A stretch of 21,147 nt of DNA, taken from positions 1-21,147 of IMG/VR virus record IMGVR_UViG_3300010400_000215; one strand, written 5' to 3'. Shown here piece after piece: positions 1 to 7,282 of this stretch. The stretch is from a virus. Made by a program: the position numbers and the translations under genes. Under the pieces are notes generated by a model, which made no database searches, was not told the DNA's origin, and worked only from the letters and a program-made list of their open reading frames with translations. Every line of letters starts with the position of its first letter. Position 1 is the first letter of the stretch.

Positions 1-731
1 ACAGTCGCGTATTGCCGGACCGCCGCGGCAAACGTCAAGGCATTGAACGGTTTCCAGATCGCGCCGACTGCGCCCATCGCCAACACTTCTGTCGCGGTGA
101 AGATATGTCCGCTACACAACACGATGGGAATCTCGCGCCACCGCGGTTCCTGCTGGAGCCACGCCGCCAATCTCGGGCCGCTATCATGCCCGAGTTCCAA
201 ATCCAACAGGATCACATCGGGCCGCACGGCCATCAGCGCCTTCAGGATGTCCTGTTGATTCGCCACCGCACGTACCTGCATGTTGTCGCCGCTGAGAATC
301 AGCCACACCAACTTCACATCGGTCTGATTGTCGTCCACATGCAGCACCGAGAGCGGCGGATTCAACCGTGCGCTGACAGCCTTGTCCATGCGGGTGATAA
401 TCGAATCGGACAGCAACGACGCTTCAGTCGACGTCAACGCGCGGCCTTCCGCAACCCCCGCCGCCCGCGACAACTCGCGCTCATGGACAGATGCCTCTTC
501 CAGTCGCATCTTGAATTCATCGATTCGACTGTTGACCACGTGGTAGGTCTCTTGCGACTTCATGAATGCCAAGAGACTCACCGTCGTGGGGACCACGAGA
601 CTCGCCACCGCCGCGATCAGCGCCGTGTTGTCGCTAGTCGGCCGCATGATGACGACGGTCATAATCGCGAACAATCCAAGACCGGCCATGATGACAACAG
701 CAATTAGGTATGGGACATTGGAAGGCTTCAC
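1..731 (-). CDS. Membrane-anchored receiver-domain (REC) protein, 3' end cut off
   Basis: I translated the minus strand by hand: it is open for 243 codons from a GTG at 731 to the window edge, so the C-terminus is missing. The GTG overlaps the upstream stop as GTGA. Residues 7-29 and 37-57 are two hydrophobic helices, and 58-100 is a charged, coiled-coil-like stretch containing VNSRIDEF, a motif I associate with small phage membrane proteins. Residues 127-243 match a CheY/response-regulator receiver: acidic pair D133-D134, phosphoacceptor D177 in VILLDLEL, switch Ser S207 in VLCSG, and K227-P228 in WKPF. The spacings (D134 to D177 43, D177 to S207 30, S207 to K227 20) suit the fold. No output domain is visible before the cut. 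Family knowledge says such a domain accepts phosphate from a histidine kinase on Asp. A role in host signalling or lysis timing is inference. Confidence 0.85.
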   Translation of the reverse strand, partial: MKPSNVPYLIAVVIMAGLGLFAIMTVVIMRPTSDNTALIAAVASLVVPTTVSLLAFMKSQETYHVVNSRIDEFKMRLEEASVHERELSRAAGVAEGRALTSTEASLLSDSIITRMDKAVSARLNPPLSVLHVDDNQTDVKLVWLILSGDNMQVRAVANQQDILKALMAVRPDVILLDLELGHDSGPRLAAWLQQEPRWREIPIVLCSGHIFTATEVLAMGAVGAIWKPFNALTFAAAVRQYAT

Positions 732-1327
732 AAGGTGGCCAGCCTGACCAACTCCTCAGCCGCCACCGCAATCCGCGTCAGCAGTGAGATGACTTCCGAC
801 GACGGCGGAATCGGATCGGGGCCCGGTCCCGGCGTCGGTGGCACCGTGCCATCAAACGTGAATACGCCGGAGTCATGCACCGGCACCGGCAACGTCACGA
901 TGTTGCTGCGCTCTTCCACCGAGCGAATGTCTTTCCGCCGCTGGTCCCCTGCACACGCGAAGAACCCCACCTGCTCGCCGGGGCCAGGCTGATGATTCAT
1001 CTCGGGCACGAAGTAGTACCAGTCCTGCCGCGCTGCGGAGAAGGGGCCGCCGACGCCTTCCCGGTCGTTCCAGAACTCGATACAGCCCGTGGTGAACCAT
1101 TGGCCGTCCACCTTGACCACCGCCCACAGCGTCCACTGGATGGGACCATCCCAGCCCGGCGGCACGACATCCGGCCACCGGCCCGGCCCGTGCTGTTTGG
1201 TGAATTCCACCCGCACATCGTTCGGGAGAAATTCAATCCGCGTGATGGCCGCGGTGATGGCCCAGTCGCGGACGTCGGGACTACCCCCGACCACCTGCAC
1301 CGTCCCCGGATCGATCATGTCCTGCAT
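728..1327 (-). CDS. Conserved-looking phage protein of unknown function
   Basis: This 199-residue protein starts at ATG 1327, two bases after the stop of the holin-like gene. A longer reading from 1606 is possible but would run through that gene in another frame and has low-quality sequence, so I reject it. The first 150 residues are rich in Trp, Gly and aromatic strands (for example IEFWNDREGVGG and DWYYFVPEMNHQPGPGEQ), suggesting a beta-sandwich. A Pro-rich linker (TVPPTPGPGPDPIPPSS, about 162-178) then leads to a C-terminal amphipathic helix ending in EELVRLATL. There is no signal peptide, membrane helix or recognisable lysozyme or amidase motif. It sits between a holin-like protein and the receiver protein and is probably co-translated with both. 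The function is unknown; it may be a binding or assembly factor with a helix for oligomerisation. Confidence 0.75.
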   Translation of the reverse strand: MQDMIDPGTVQVVGGSPDVRDWAITAAITRIEFLPNDVRVEFTKQHGPGRWPDVVPPGWDGPIQWTLWAVVKVDGQWFTTGCIEFWNDREGVGGPFSAARQDWYYFVPEMNHQPGPGEQVGFFACAGDQRRKDIRSVEERSNIVTLPVPVHDSGVFTFDGTVPPTPGPGPDPIPPSSEVISLLTRIAVAAEELVRLATL

Positions 1328-1329
1328 GG

Positions 1330-1548
1330 TTATCCAATCCGCAACGTGGGGCTGCCGATGCCGCCCATCATCTGCACCAACCAAAGAACCACGAATAAAA
1401 CGATGAGCACAAAGATCACCGTCTGGATTGGCTGGGGCAGATTGAACGCGGCCATGAGGGCCCGCGCGGCCCAGATGATCACACACAGCACAATCAACCA
1501 GAGCAACAACGCGATCGGGTTCAGCGTCAACGCAAACAATGACATCAT
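1330..1548 (-). CDS. Small two-helix membrane protein, holin-like
   Basis: This is a 72-residue, highly hydrophobic protein. One membrane helix spans about residues 10-30 (NPIALLLWLIVLCVIIW), followed by a short turn with NLPQPI and a second helix at about 40-62 (TVIFVLIVLFVVLWLV), then a short polar tail. I chose ATG 1548 because GGAAAGG lies eight bases upstream; a second ATG follows directly at 1545. Size and topology fit class II-type holins or the small inner-membrane proteins often seen beside phage lysis genes, but no holin family signature can be claimed. It follows the last internal-protein gene after a gap of about 100 bases and precedes two genes at 2-base and minus-4-base spacing. 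No endolysin is visible in the window. Confidence 0.7.
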   Translation of the reverse strand: MMSLFALTLNPIALLLWLIVLCVIIWAARALMAAFNLPQPIQTVIFVLIVLFVVLWLVQMMGGIGSPTLRIG

Positions 1549-1563
1549 GAGAAAGACCTTTCC

Positions 1564-1674
1564 ATGAACTGGACGCAACGGGAAACGTGGCTGCAGTGGC
1601 TGGCACTCGGGCTCTTACTCGCGGCGTGTTCTCGCATGATCTGGAACACGCTAGGGCTCCTGCTGGGTTTCTGA
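1564..1674 (+). CDS. Candidate antisense 36-residue lipoprotein-like peptide
   Basis: This is the only plus-strand ORF I would consider real. It encodes 36 residues: a short N-region (MNWTQRETW), a hydrophobic core (LQWLALGLLL) and a lipobox-like LAAC with Cys22, followed by 14 residues ending LGLLLGF. It fills the otherwise empty space between 1549 and 1650 and overlaps the 3' end of the preceding minus-strand gene by 24 bases. About three quarters of codons end in G or C, like the neighbours. There is no strong ribosome binding site; GAGAAAG eight bases upstream is weak. Its place next to a holin-like gene recalls outer-membrane spanin lipoproteins, but those are usually longer and on the same strand as the lysis genes. 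It may be chance. Confidence 0.3.
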   Translation: MNWTQRETWLQWLALGLLLAACSRMIWNTLGLLLGF

Positions 1675-2904
1675 GACGGCTTGCACCGCCGCACGAGCTA
1701 CGTCCGAGATCACCGCGGCAGGCACTTTCTCCGCGATGCGTGAGGCCAACAGCGCAGCCCGTGTCGCCACGGCGGGATGGAGTCCGACTCGCATCGCCAA
1801 TGCCGTGGCTGCCGCGGAATAGGGATTTTTCGTCCGTCCATACTCTTCAGCGCCCGCCATGCCTGAGATGATCGACGGCACCCCGAAAAAGGCGTTCTTG
1901 TTCGCTTCCCGCCCAGTGGCCTGCCGGAGCGACCGCGCGAGATCAATCAACCGGCTCTCCCGCATGTTGAGCGACCCCACCTCCGGGGCTTTCGCTTCAA
2001 TCGCCGTCCGCATCTCGCTGGCGCCAACCTTCTCCGCGGTCTTGCCCGCCTTGCTCGGGATGCCGTATTGCGACGTTCCCACGCCTTCCTGGAGGTCACG
2101 CTTCACGGTGTTGGCTGTCGGGAGGTCCACGATGTCCTGCCGCGCCATGGGTGGTGTGGGCGCCATGGACGGGTGGTTGTCGATGCGCTCCGCCACCTGC
2201 AGTGCGGCGTCGAGATCCTCCGGGGCCCGTCCCGCGCGGCCATACATCGCCCGCGCCCACGTCCGCACCTTATCGGCCACGGTGTGCAGATCGACATCGC
2301 CGGTCGCACTCGCGAGCAGCGCATCCACCCGCGCCTTCAGTTCCCCAATCCGCCGGCCCGCTTCCGTCACCGCGCCATGCGAAATGGGCAGGTTCTCCTT
2401 GAAGGCGGTATCGATGATCTGGGTGGCCTTCCCGATGTTGATCTTGGCCAGTGAGGGCTTCAGGTAACCGCGGTAGACCGCCTTGGCCACAGGGGTGGCC
2501 GCTGCGGAGATCCCCTGTCCTGCGCCTTCCAGCGCCCCCTGCACGCCGCCCTGTAGCGCAATGTCGCCGGCTGCCGCGCCCGGTGTGGCTGGCACCTCTG
2601 CACCTCGCGCGCGGTTGATCAGTTGCTTCACCGCTTCGCCACCAGCTCCGAGGGCGCCCGCCCCCGCAATGGCCCCCGGCACGGACCCGAGGCCGAGCGT
2701 GGGAATGCCCGACGCGCCACCGAGGAATCCTCCCACCGCGCCACCGATCATCGGCAGGGCATCCACGCCCATATCCACCCAGCCGCGCCGGGGAGCATCC
2801 GGCTTTGTTGGTGGCGCCGTCAGGGCCGCGCTGATTTCCTGATCGGTCGCATCATCAGGGAACTCGTGGATGACACCATCCGGGCCTTTGACATGTCGGG
2901 CCAT
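1651..2904 (-). CDS. Putative internal virion / DNA-ejection protein with Gly-zipper segment
   Basis: 417 residues, starting at ATG 2904 in a TGATG overlap with the upstream stop. The N-terminus VKGPDGVIHEFPDDATDQEI resembles a short module (…PDG…..FPD.…..I..AL) that I associate with the start of many phage ejected or internal proteins. Residues about 45-95 form a Gly/Ala-rich hydrophobic stretch (IGGAVGGFLGGASGI, then AIAGAGALGAGG), suited to insertion in a membrane. The rest is largely helical. The C-terminal half contains TANTVKRDLQEGVGTSQYG and EAKAPEVGSLNMRESRL, which I recall from uncharacterised phage virion proteins. Together with the two preceding genes it probably forms the proteins that leave the capsid during DNA entry and build a channel across the host envelope. 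That role is inferred from position and composition, not from a catalytic motif. Confidence 0.65.
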   Translation of the reverse strand: MARHVKGPDGVIHEFPDDATDQEISAALTAPPTKPDAPRRGWVDMGVDALPMIGGAVGGFLGGASGIPTLGLGSVPGAIAGAGALGAGGEAVKQLINRARGAEVPATPGAAAGDIALQGGVQGALEGAGQGISAAATPVAKAVYRGYLKPSLAKINIGKATQIIDTAFKENLPISHGAVTEAGRRIGELKARVDALLASATGDVDLHTVADKVRTWARAMYGRAGRAPEDLDAALQVAERIDNHPSMAPTPPMARQDIVDLPTANTVKRDLQEGVGTSQYGIPSKAGKTAEKVGASEMRTAIEAKAPEVGSLNMRESRLIDLARSLRQATGREANKNAFFGVPSIISGMAGAEEYGRTKNPYSAAATALAMRVGLHPAVATRAALLASRIAEKVPAAVISDVARAAVQAVSETQQEP

Positions 2905-4490
2905 CAGCCGCCCACTTTCCGGAGTTTGCCGTCAGGGCCACGTTCCCACTTCTCAATGGGCGGATCCTTCTTATCCCCGTAGATGCCTTCCTCGTTCACG
3001 ATGGACTGTTTCCGGTTGACGAGGAACTCTTTCACGTTCTCCATCGCCGCCTTGAACTGCTCCGGTCCGAGATTCGGATCGACCACGTCCAACCCGAGTT
3101 GCAGTTTCATGTCGCTCATCGCGCCGGCCCCGAGGGCCACGCCGAGTTCGTCTCCGATGAGCTTCTGCATCTGCCTGAAATTCGTCACCTTCCGATTGCC
3201 CAACTGGAAGCGCGTCCGATTCAGGAGCGCATTCCATGACGGCAGATCCGAGCGCTGGATGGTGTCCGACAGGGCAATCACCTTGTCGATGTTCGGCAAC
3301 ACGTTGTTGACTGCGGCCAGCGCCATCCGGGTCTTCGGATTCACCGCGAACCGGAACCCGATTTCGAAGGCCGCCGGGTTGAAGTTCGGATTCAGTTCGG
3401 ACGCGAGCTGGTAGATCCCGAGCTTCTTGCTGGTGTCCCGACTGTAGGCATAGAGCGACCGGAACTGCTGAAACGTCATGTTGCCGTAGGCTAAGTCGCT
3501 CGCCACCTTGTATTCCGGCGTCCCGGCCGCAATCTTCGGCGCCCCATGCGTGCTCAGATTGATCTCATTACGCAGCTTCTGGAGCTCGAGCGCCTGCCGT
3601 TCCTTCTCTGCGGGGCTCTTCGGCGTCTGACTCGCCGTGTCGACCAGCTCCTTGAACTCGCGCGCATTCGGTTTGCGGTGGTTCTGGGCTATGAAATCGT
3701 CGATCGCCGCCTTCGTGCGGATCTTCATCTCCGAGCCGCTCAAGTCCTGCTCGGGCACATCCGCCACCAGCGGCTTGCCGTCCTGCCCCTGGAGCATCGG
3801 ATAGCCCGCCTGCTGCAACAGCACCCGCGCCGGATACCGCTGCGACGTCCCGGTATCCTGCAGATCGAAATCGATCATCGCCTTGTCGAGCAGCGTCGGG
3901 TCTTTCTTCAACGCCTCCCCGTTGAAGGCCATCCAGTCCTTTGCGGTCTTCGACAGCCGGTCTTCGGTGGACGTCGGCACGAACGGATAGCGCTGGCGGA
4001 GCAGTTGTGCGTTCACGCGCCCCTTCCCAATCCCGGCGAGGGCATCGGCCGCCTGCTGAATCGTCGCCTCGTATTGCTGCGGATCCTTCAGCGTCGGCAC
4101 CGTGGTATGGAGATCCGCCAGGACGCTCTGGGCGATCCGTTCCCGGTTCGCATCGGCCTGCTGCGCCCGCTGGTCCAGTTTGTCCTGCTGCGCCTGCTGG
4201 AGGGCCTGCGCGCGGGCCTGCAGTGCGGCATTGCGATCCGCCGTCTGCTGCAGTTGCTGTTGTCCCGCCATGATGCCACCGGGCAACCCGCCGAGCGGGG
4301 AACGCCGGCCGCCGGCAATGGCTGCCGCCAGCGCCGCGAGCATCATCAATTGCTGCTTCGGGTTCTGACTGACCGGCGGGGCCAGTCCCGGCGGCATCGG
4401 CGCCTGCGGCACCGCAGAGGGCACCGGCAGCGGCATCAACGCGCCTTGGGTCGGATCCTCTGCGAGCGGATCGTCAGCCGGGGGATACAC
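2904..4490 (-). CDS. Putative internal virion protein, large, coiled-coil
   Basis: 528 residues from a GTG at 4490, whose first base is shared with the upstream TAG stop (TAGTG). Residues 1-43 are Pro-rich, 46-60 form a short hydrophobic Ala-rich segment (QLMMLAALAAAIAGG), and 75-125 are Gln/Ala-rich and strongly coiled-coil-like. The remainder is charged and mostly helical, with no Cys-rich, metallopeptidase or lysozyme motif. Its C-terminus ends in a compact polar stretch (EKWERGPDGKLRKVGG). Its size, helical low-complexity start and place behind the tail genes are typical of podovirus internal or ejection proteins. It could also serve as an internal scaffold retained in the virion. No enzymatic role is suggested by the sequence. 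Confidence 0.65.
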   Translation of the reverse strand: MYPPADDPLAEDPTQGALMPLPVPSAVPQAPMPPGLAPPVSQNPKQQLMMLAALAAAIAGGRRSPLGGLPGGIMAGQQQLQQTADRNAALQARAQALQQAQQDKLDQRAQQADANRERIAQSVLADLHTTVPTLKDPQQYEATIQQAADALAGIGKGRVNAQLLRQRYPFVPTSTEDRLSKTAKDWMAFNGEALKKDPTLLDKAMIDFDLQDTGTSQRYPARVLLQQAGYPMLQGQDGKPLVADVPEQDLSGSEMKIRTKAAIDDFIAQNHRKPNAREFKELVDTASQTPKSPAEKERQALELQKLRNEINLSTHGAPKIAAGTPEYKVASDLAYGNMTFQQFRSLYAYSRDTSKKLGIYQLASELNPNFNPAAFEIGFRFAVNPKTRMALAAVNNVLPNIDKVIALSDTIQRSDLPSWNALLNRTRFQLGNRKVTNFRQMQKLIGDELGVALGAGAMSDMKLQLGLDVVDPNLGPEQFKAAMENVKEFLVNRKQSIVNEEGIYGDKKDPPIEKWERGPDGKLRKVGG

Positions 4491-5689
4491 TACTTCCCTC
4501 CTCCGTAGAGCTGGGCAATGAGCGCGGCAATCTGGGCGTAGTAGTTCTGATCCTGCTGCTGTTGCTGTTGCCCTTGCTGCTGGAACATCCCGAGGTTACT
4601 GAACAGCCCCGGATTCACCTGCCCACTCCCCAGCGTCTGCAGCGCCAACTGGAGCCGGGTATTCGCGAACTGCGGCAACTGGAACAGCATCGACACCGCC
4701 TGATTCGCCCGCTGTTCATCGCCGCTCGCCATCCCCGCTTCCAGGCCCGCGAGTTGCCCGCCCACCGCGAGGGCCCGATCCTTGTTCGACTTGTTCAGGT
4801 CGATTTCGTTCAGCGCAAAATCCGCCTGTGTCTTCGTCCGGAGTTGTTCGAATTGCCGATCGACATCCTGCAACGCCTTTTCCACCACGCCGGAGCTCGG
4901 GGCAATCCCCCGTGCCGCGAGCCGTTGAATCACCTGCTGATGCGCCGCTTGCCGCTGCCGCTCCAGCGGATCCAACGTCTGCGTCTGAATCAGATCCTGC
5001 TGTTCCGCCGTATGCCCCGGTTGCTTCAACTGCTCGATGTACTGCCGCATGTAATCGACCAGCGGCTGGTAGTCGGGGAGATTCGTCGGCTTGTTCAGCC
5101 GGTCCACCATCGCGCGGAGCGCTTGTTCCCATTCCTTCGTGGCCGGGTCAGAAAAGACGTTCGGGTTGTTCCCGACGGTCGGGGCGGGCGTGAAGGTCGG
5201 AGCCGGGGTGGTCGTGGTGGTGGTCGTGCCACCTTCTGGTGCCCCTTCCGGCCGCTGCGTCAACTTGCGCCAGTATTCGAGATTGTCCGCTCCGAGCCCG
5301 CCCGTTTCCTTGATCCGTCGGAGCCAGTAGGCCCGGTCTTTCATCACCGAGGGGTTCGCGCCGGGTGCCGCGCCCCAGACGTTCAACCAGTCATTGATGA
5401 AGTTCTCGTCCATCCGCGAGACGGCGGTCTTCCCATCAGGATTCCCCGTCGGCTTCCCGCCCGCGACATGCTCGAGATTGTCATCGGTCAGTTCTGGACC
5501 CGGTGTCGGGGCTGGTGTCGGCGTCGGAGTCGGTGTGGGTTCCGGTTCGGGGTCCGGGTTGGATTCATCGCCCCTCGTGGTGTGGAACAGATTCTTCCCA
5601 CCGAACAGGTTTTCCCCCAGCACATTGCCGGCCCCCTGCCCGACGATGCGATCGTTCCGGTCGTCTCCGGCGAGCCCGATGTAAGCCAT
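4490..5689 (-). CDS. Putative internal virion protein with Pro-Thr linkers and Gln-rich tail
   Basis: 399 residues from ATG 5689, in a TAATG overlap with the upstream gene. Residues 1-40 are Gly/Asn-rich; 45-65 are a Pro-Thr/Glu linker (PEPTPTPTPTPAPTPGP). A small folded section (about 68-150, with WLNVWGAAPG and YWLRRIKETGG) is followed by a second Thr-Pro linker (155-171). The rest is an extended amphipathic helical region (about 190-345, for example EQALRAMVDRLNKPTN and LERQRQAAHQQVIQRLAARG). It ends in a poly-Gln stretch (about 370-380) and a short hydrophobic helix plus GGGK. The repeat IAPSSGVVEKALQD region resembles proteins that I have seen annotated only as phage hypothetical proteins. 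The alternation of flexible linkers and helices fits a protein that must unfold to pass the tail. Function is inferred from context. Confidence 0.65.
   Translation of the reverse strand: MAYIGLAGDDRNDRIVGQGAGNVLGENLFGGKNLFHTTRGDESNPDPEPEPTPTPTPTPAPTPGPELTDDNLEHVAGGKPTGNPDGKTAVSRMDENFINDWLNVWGAAPGANPSVMKDRAYWLRRIKETGGLGADNLEYWRKLTQRPEGAPEGGTTTTTTTPAPTFTPAPTVGNNPNVFSDPATKEWEQALRAMVDRLNKPTNLPDYQPLVDYMRQYIEQLKQPGHTAEQQDLIQTQTLDPLERQRQAAHQQVIQRLAARGIAPSSGVVEKALQDVDRQFEQLRTKTQADFALNEIDLNKSNKDRALAVGGQLAGLEAGMASGDEQRANQAVSMLFQLPQFANTRLQLALQTLGSGQVNPGLFSNLGMFQQQGQQQQQQDQNYYAQIAALIAQLYGGGK
5495..5557 (-). repeat. Low-complexity Pro-Thr coding tract
   Basis: This stretch encodes alternating Pro-Thr/Glu (residues 45-65 of the 4490-5689 gene) from GGTGTC/GGCGTC-type hexamers. 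A second Thr-rich tract lies at 5177-5227 and a Gln-rich one at about 4553-4585. They are probably flexible linkers of a virion protein; the DNA could be prone to slippage. Confidence 0.6.
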
Positions 5690-6366
5690 TACTCGTCCTC
5701 CCAGCCCGGCACCGGGTCACCCGAGGATCCGGGGAACATATCGGGACCAACCCCCCCCGTGCCGCCGCTCCCGTAGCTCTCCGGCCACTGGTCGAGGAAC
5801 TCGTTGGTGTTCACGTCGGGCCGCATCGGATTCGGCTCAGTCGGCATGAACCCCGGAAACATATCCGGGTTCAACAGGTTGGGATTCTGGAGCAGATCAT
5901 CCAGCGACGGCCCCGTCTCCTGTTGTGGTCCCGTGAACGTGCCGTCCTTCTTCGCAAACAACTTCTTGAGGGCGTTGATTAGCTGCTGGAGCGGCAGATT
6001 GCCCCCGCTGCCCGGTTTCCCCAACAGGCCTGCTAGCGCTCCAAGACCGCCGGCGGCCAACGCGCCCCCAGGCCCCATGCCGCCGCCGCCGCCCCCCGAC
6101 ACCTGCGGCACACTGGTGCCCATCGAGGGACCGAGCGTGTGGCCCGCCTTCGCATAGTCCGGGAGTCCCGCGAGGGCCTGCCCGGTCACCGCTTCGAACA
6201 ACGGATTCTGATAGGCACTCCGCTGCGTCTGCTGTGCTAGGAGCTGCCGGAGTTCCGGCGGCACGTTCGAATTCGCATCCGGCCCATAGATCCGCGCGAG
6301 GATGCCGGGAAGCGCCCCCGCCGCCAACGCAATCGCTTTCTGGGTATTGGACGGGTCTTCAGCCAT
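5689..6366 (-). CDS. Gly/Pro-rich virion-associated protein of unknown function
   Basis: 225 residues. I chose ATG 6366, one base after the stop of the previous gene; a longer start at 6423 would lie wholly inside that gene and adds an unlikely Arg-rich leader. The N-terminal third is helical (AIALAAGALPGILARIYG, then ELRQLLAQQTQ). A Gly-rich hydrophobic middle section follows (poly-Gly then GGALAAGGLGALAGLLG, about 111-140), and then a short helix with LINALKKLFAKK. The C-terminal 75 residues are acidic and Pro/Asn-rich with the repeated phrase PDMFPG (two copies). Composition matches the other candidate ejection proteins that follow it. No known domain was recognised. Confidence 0.65.
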   Translation of the reverse strand: MAEDPSNTQKAIALAAGALPGILARIYGPDANSNVPPELRQLLAQQTQRSAYQNPLFEAVTGQALAGLPDYAKAGHTLGPSMGTSVPQVSGGGGGGMGPGGALAAGGLGALAGLLGKPGSGGNLPLQQLINALKKLFAKKDGTFTGPQQETGPSLDDLLQNPNLLNPDMFPGFMPTEPNPMRPDVNTNEFLDQWPESYGSGGTGGVGPDMFPGSSGDPVPGWEDE

Positions 6367-6367
6367 A

Positions 6368-7282
6368 TCATCCCTGCTGCGCGACAAACTGCGCGCGGTG
6401 CAACTGATCCTGCCAATCGGCACTCAGCGCCGTCAGGTAAGCCAGTTCAATCTGGATCGTGCTCGCCTTCTCCCGGCGCACGAATGGTGGCTGCGACGGA
6501 TCCTCGCCCGGCTGTTCGAACTGCACCCAGGGGGACCATGTCGGCCGCGCCATCAGCGCTTTAATCAGCCGGTTCTTCTTCACTTCCACCTTGTGCAGTT
6601 CCCACTTCAGCGGCTCGAGATGCGCATCCGGTTTCGGGTCGAACGCATACTGGAAGTTCTCCCGCAGAATCGGAGAGGCTTCCGGCACCACCACTAATCC
6701 GTGCGCCGTTTCGAAGTAGCGCTTCCCCTCCCGCACGGTGGTGGTGATCTTCCCCGGTCCCAACACACGGCCAATCAGGAATTCGAAGTTGGGTCGCTGC
6801 TTCACGTATTCGAATTCGGTGGCCAAGTGGATGCCGTAGATATGCACTTCCTTCGCACCGTTCAGGATGGCGTGCGCAAGCATCCAGCCGGGGCTGGAGG
6901 TGAAGTAGCGCCCGAAGTGGGCCTCGATCTCCGCTTTCGGAAACGGACGCGCCAGGGGCCATCCTGCGGCCTCGGGGTGCTGGGTCTTGAAGTCAGGATG
7001 CAGCCAGACGGGAATGGAGTGCGCCTGCTTGGCCAGCCACTCCAGATGGCCCTGTGGCCGAGCGTAGAACCCGGCCGGGATCTGATGGGCGAAGACGGGG
7101 CGCCCTTCCTGCGGATAGAAGAACTTGTCGAGGGGATGAAAATCTACCCACGCATCGGCGCGGCGAAACCCTTTCATCCTATACGCGTCGTTCAGGCTGA
7201 CCAAGTGAAGCGTCGGGTCATCCCACGGAGTTAAATTCCAAGACTCGGCAGTGCCGATGATAGCCACACGTTCCTGATTCAC
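6368..7282 (-). CDS. Rossmann-type phage protein, possibly DUF115/GT42-like
   Basis: 304 residues from a GTG at 7282 that overlaps the upstream stop as GTGA. The N-terminus is a beta strand plus Gly-rich loop (VAIIGTAESW, 6-15), then SLNDAY (29-34) and WVDFHP (45-50). A second conserved-looking block at 126-171 reads YFTSSPGWMLAHAIL, HIYGIHLATE and EFLIG. This arrangement resembles the nucleotide-binding half of DUF115/MptE-like and GT42 sialyltransferase-like proteins, and I recall similar proteins in many phage tail-gene regions where they remain unassigned. The last 80 residues are helical and charged, probably coiled-coil. It lies between the ADP-ribosyltransferase gene and the ejection-type genes, which suggests a virion or early-entry role. 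An enzymatic activity is not demonstrable from the sequence. Confidence 0.6.
   Translation of the reverse strand: MNQERVAIIGTAESWNLTPWDDPTLHLVSLNDAYRMKGFRRADAWVDFHPLDKFFYPQEGRPVFAHQIPAGFYARPQGHLEWLAKQAHSIPVWLHPDFKTQHPEAAGWPLARPFPKAEIEAHFGRYFTSSPGWMLAHAILNGAKEVHIYGIHLATEFEYVKQRPNFEFLIGRVLGPGKITTTVREGKRYFETAHGLVVVPEASPILRENFQYAFDPKPDAHLEPLKWELHKVEVKKNRLIKALMARPTWSPWVQFEQPGEDPSQPPFVRREKASTIQIELAYLTALSADWQDQLHRAQFVAQQG

Noticed and set aside
12-707. Plus-strand reading frames at the left edge
   Set aside because: The minus strand there encodes a clear receiver domain; the plus frames have Arg/His-rich shadow composition.
728-1606. Longer 292-residue version of the protein of unknown function
   Set aside because: Its first 93 residues run antiframe through the holin-like gene and lack normal composition; ATG 1327 lies two bases after the previous stop.
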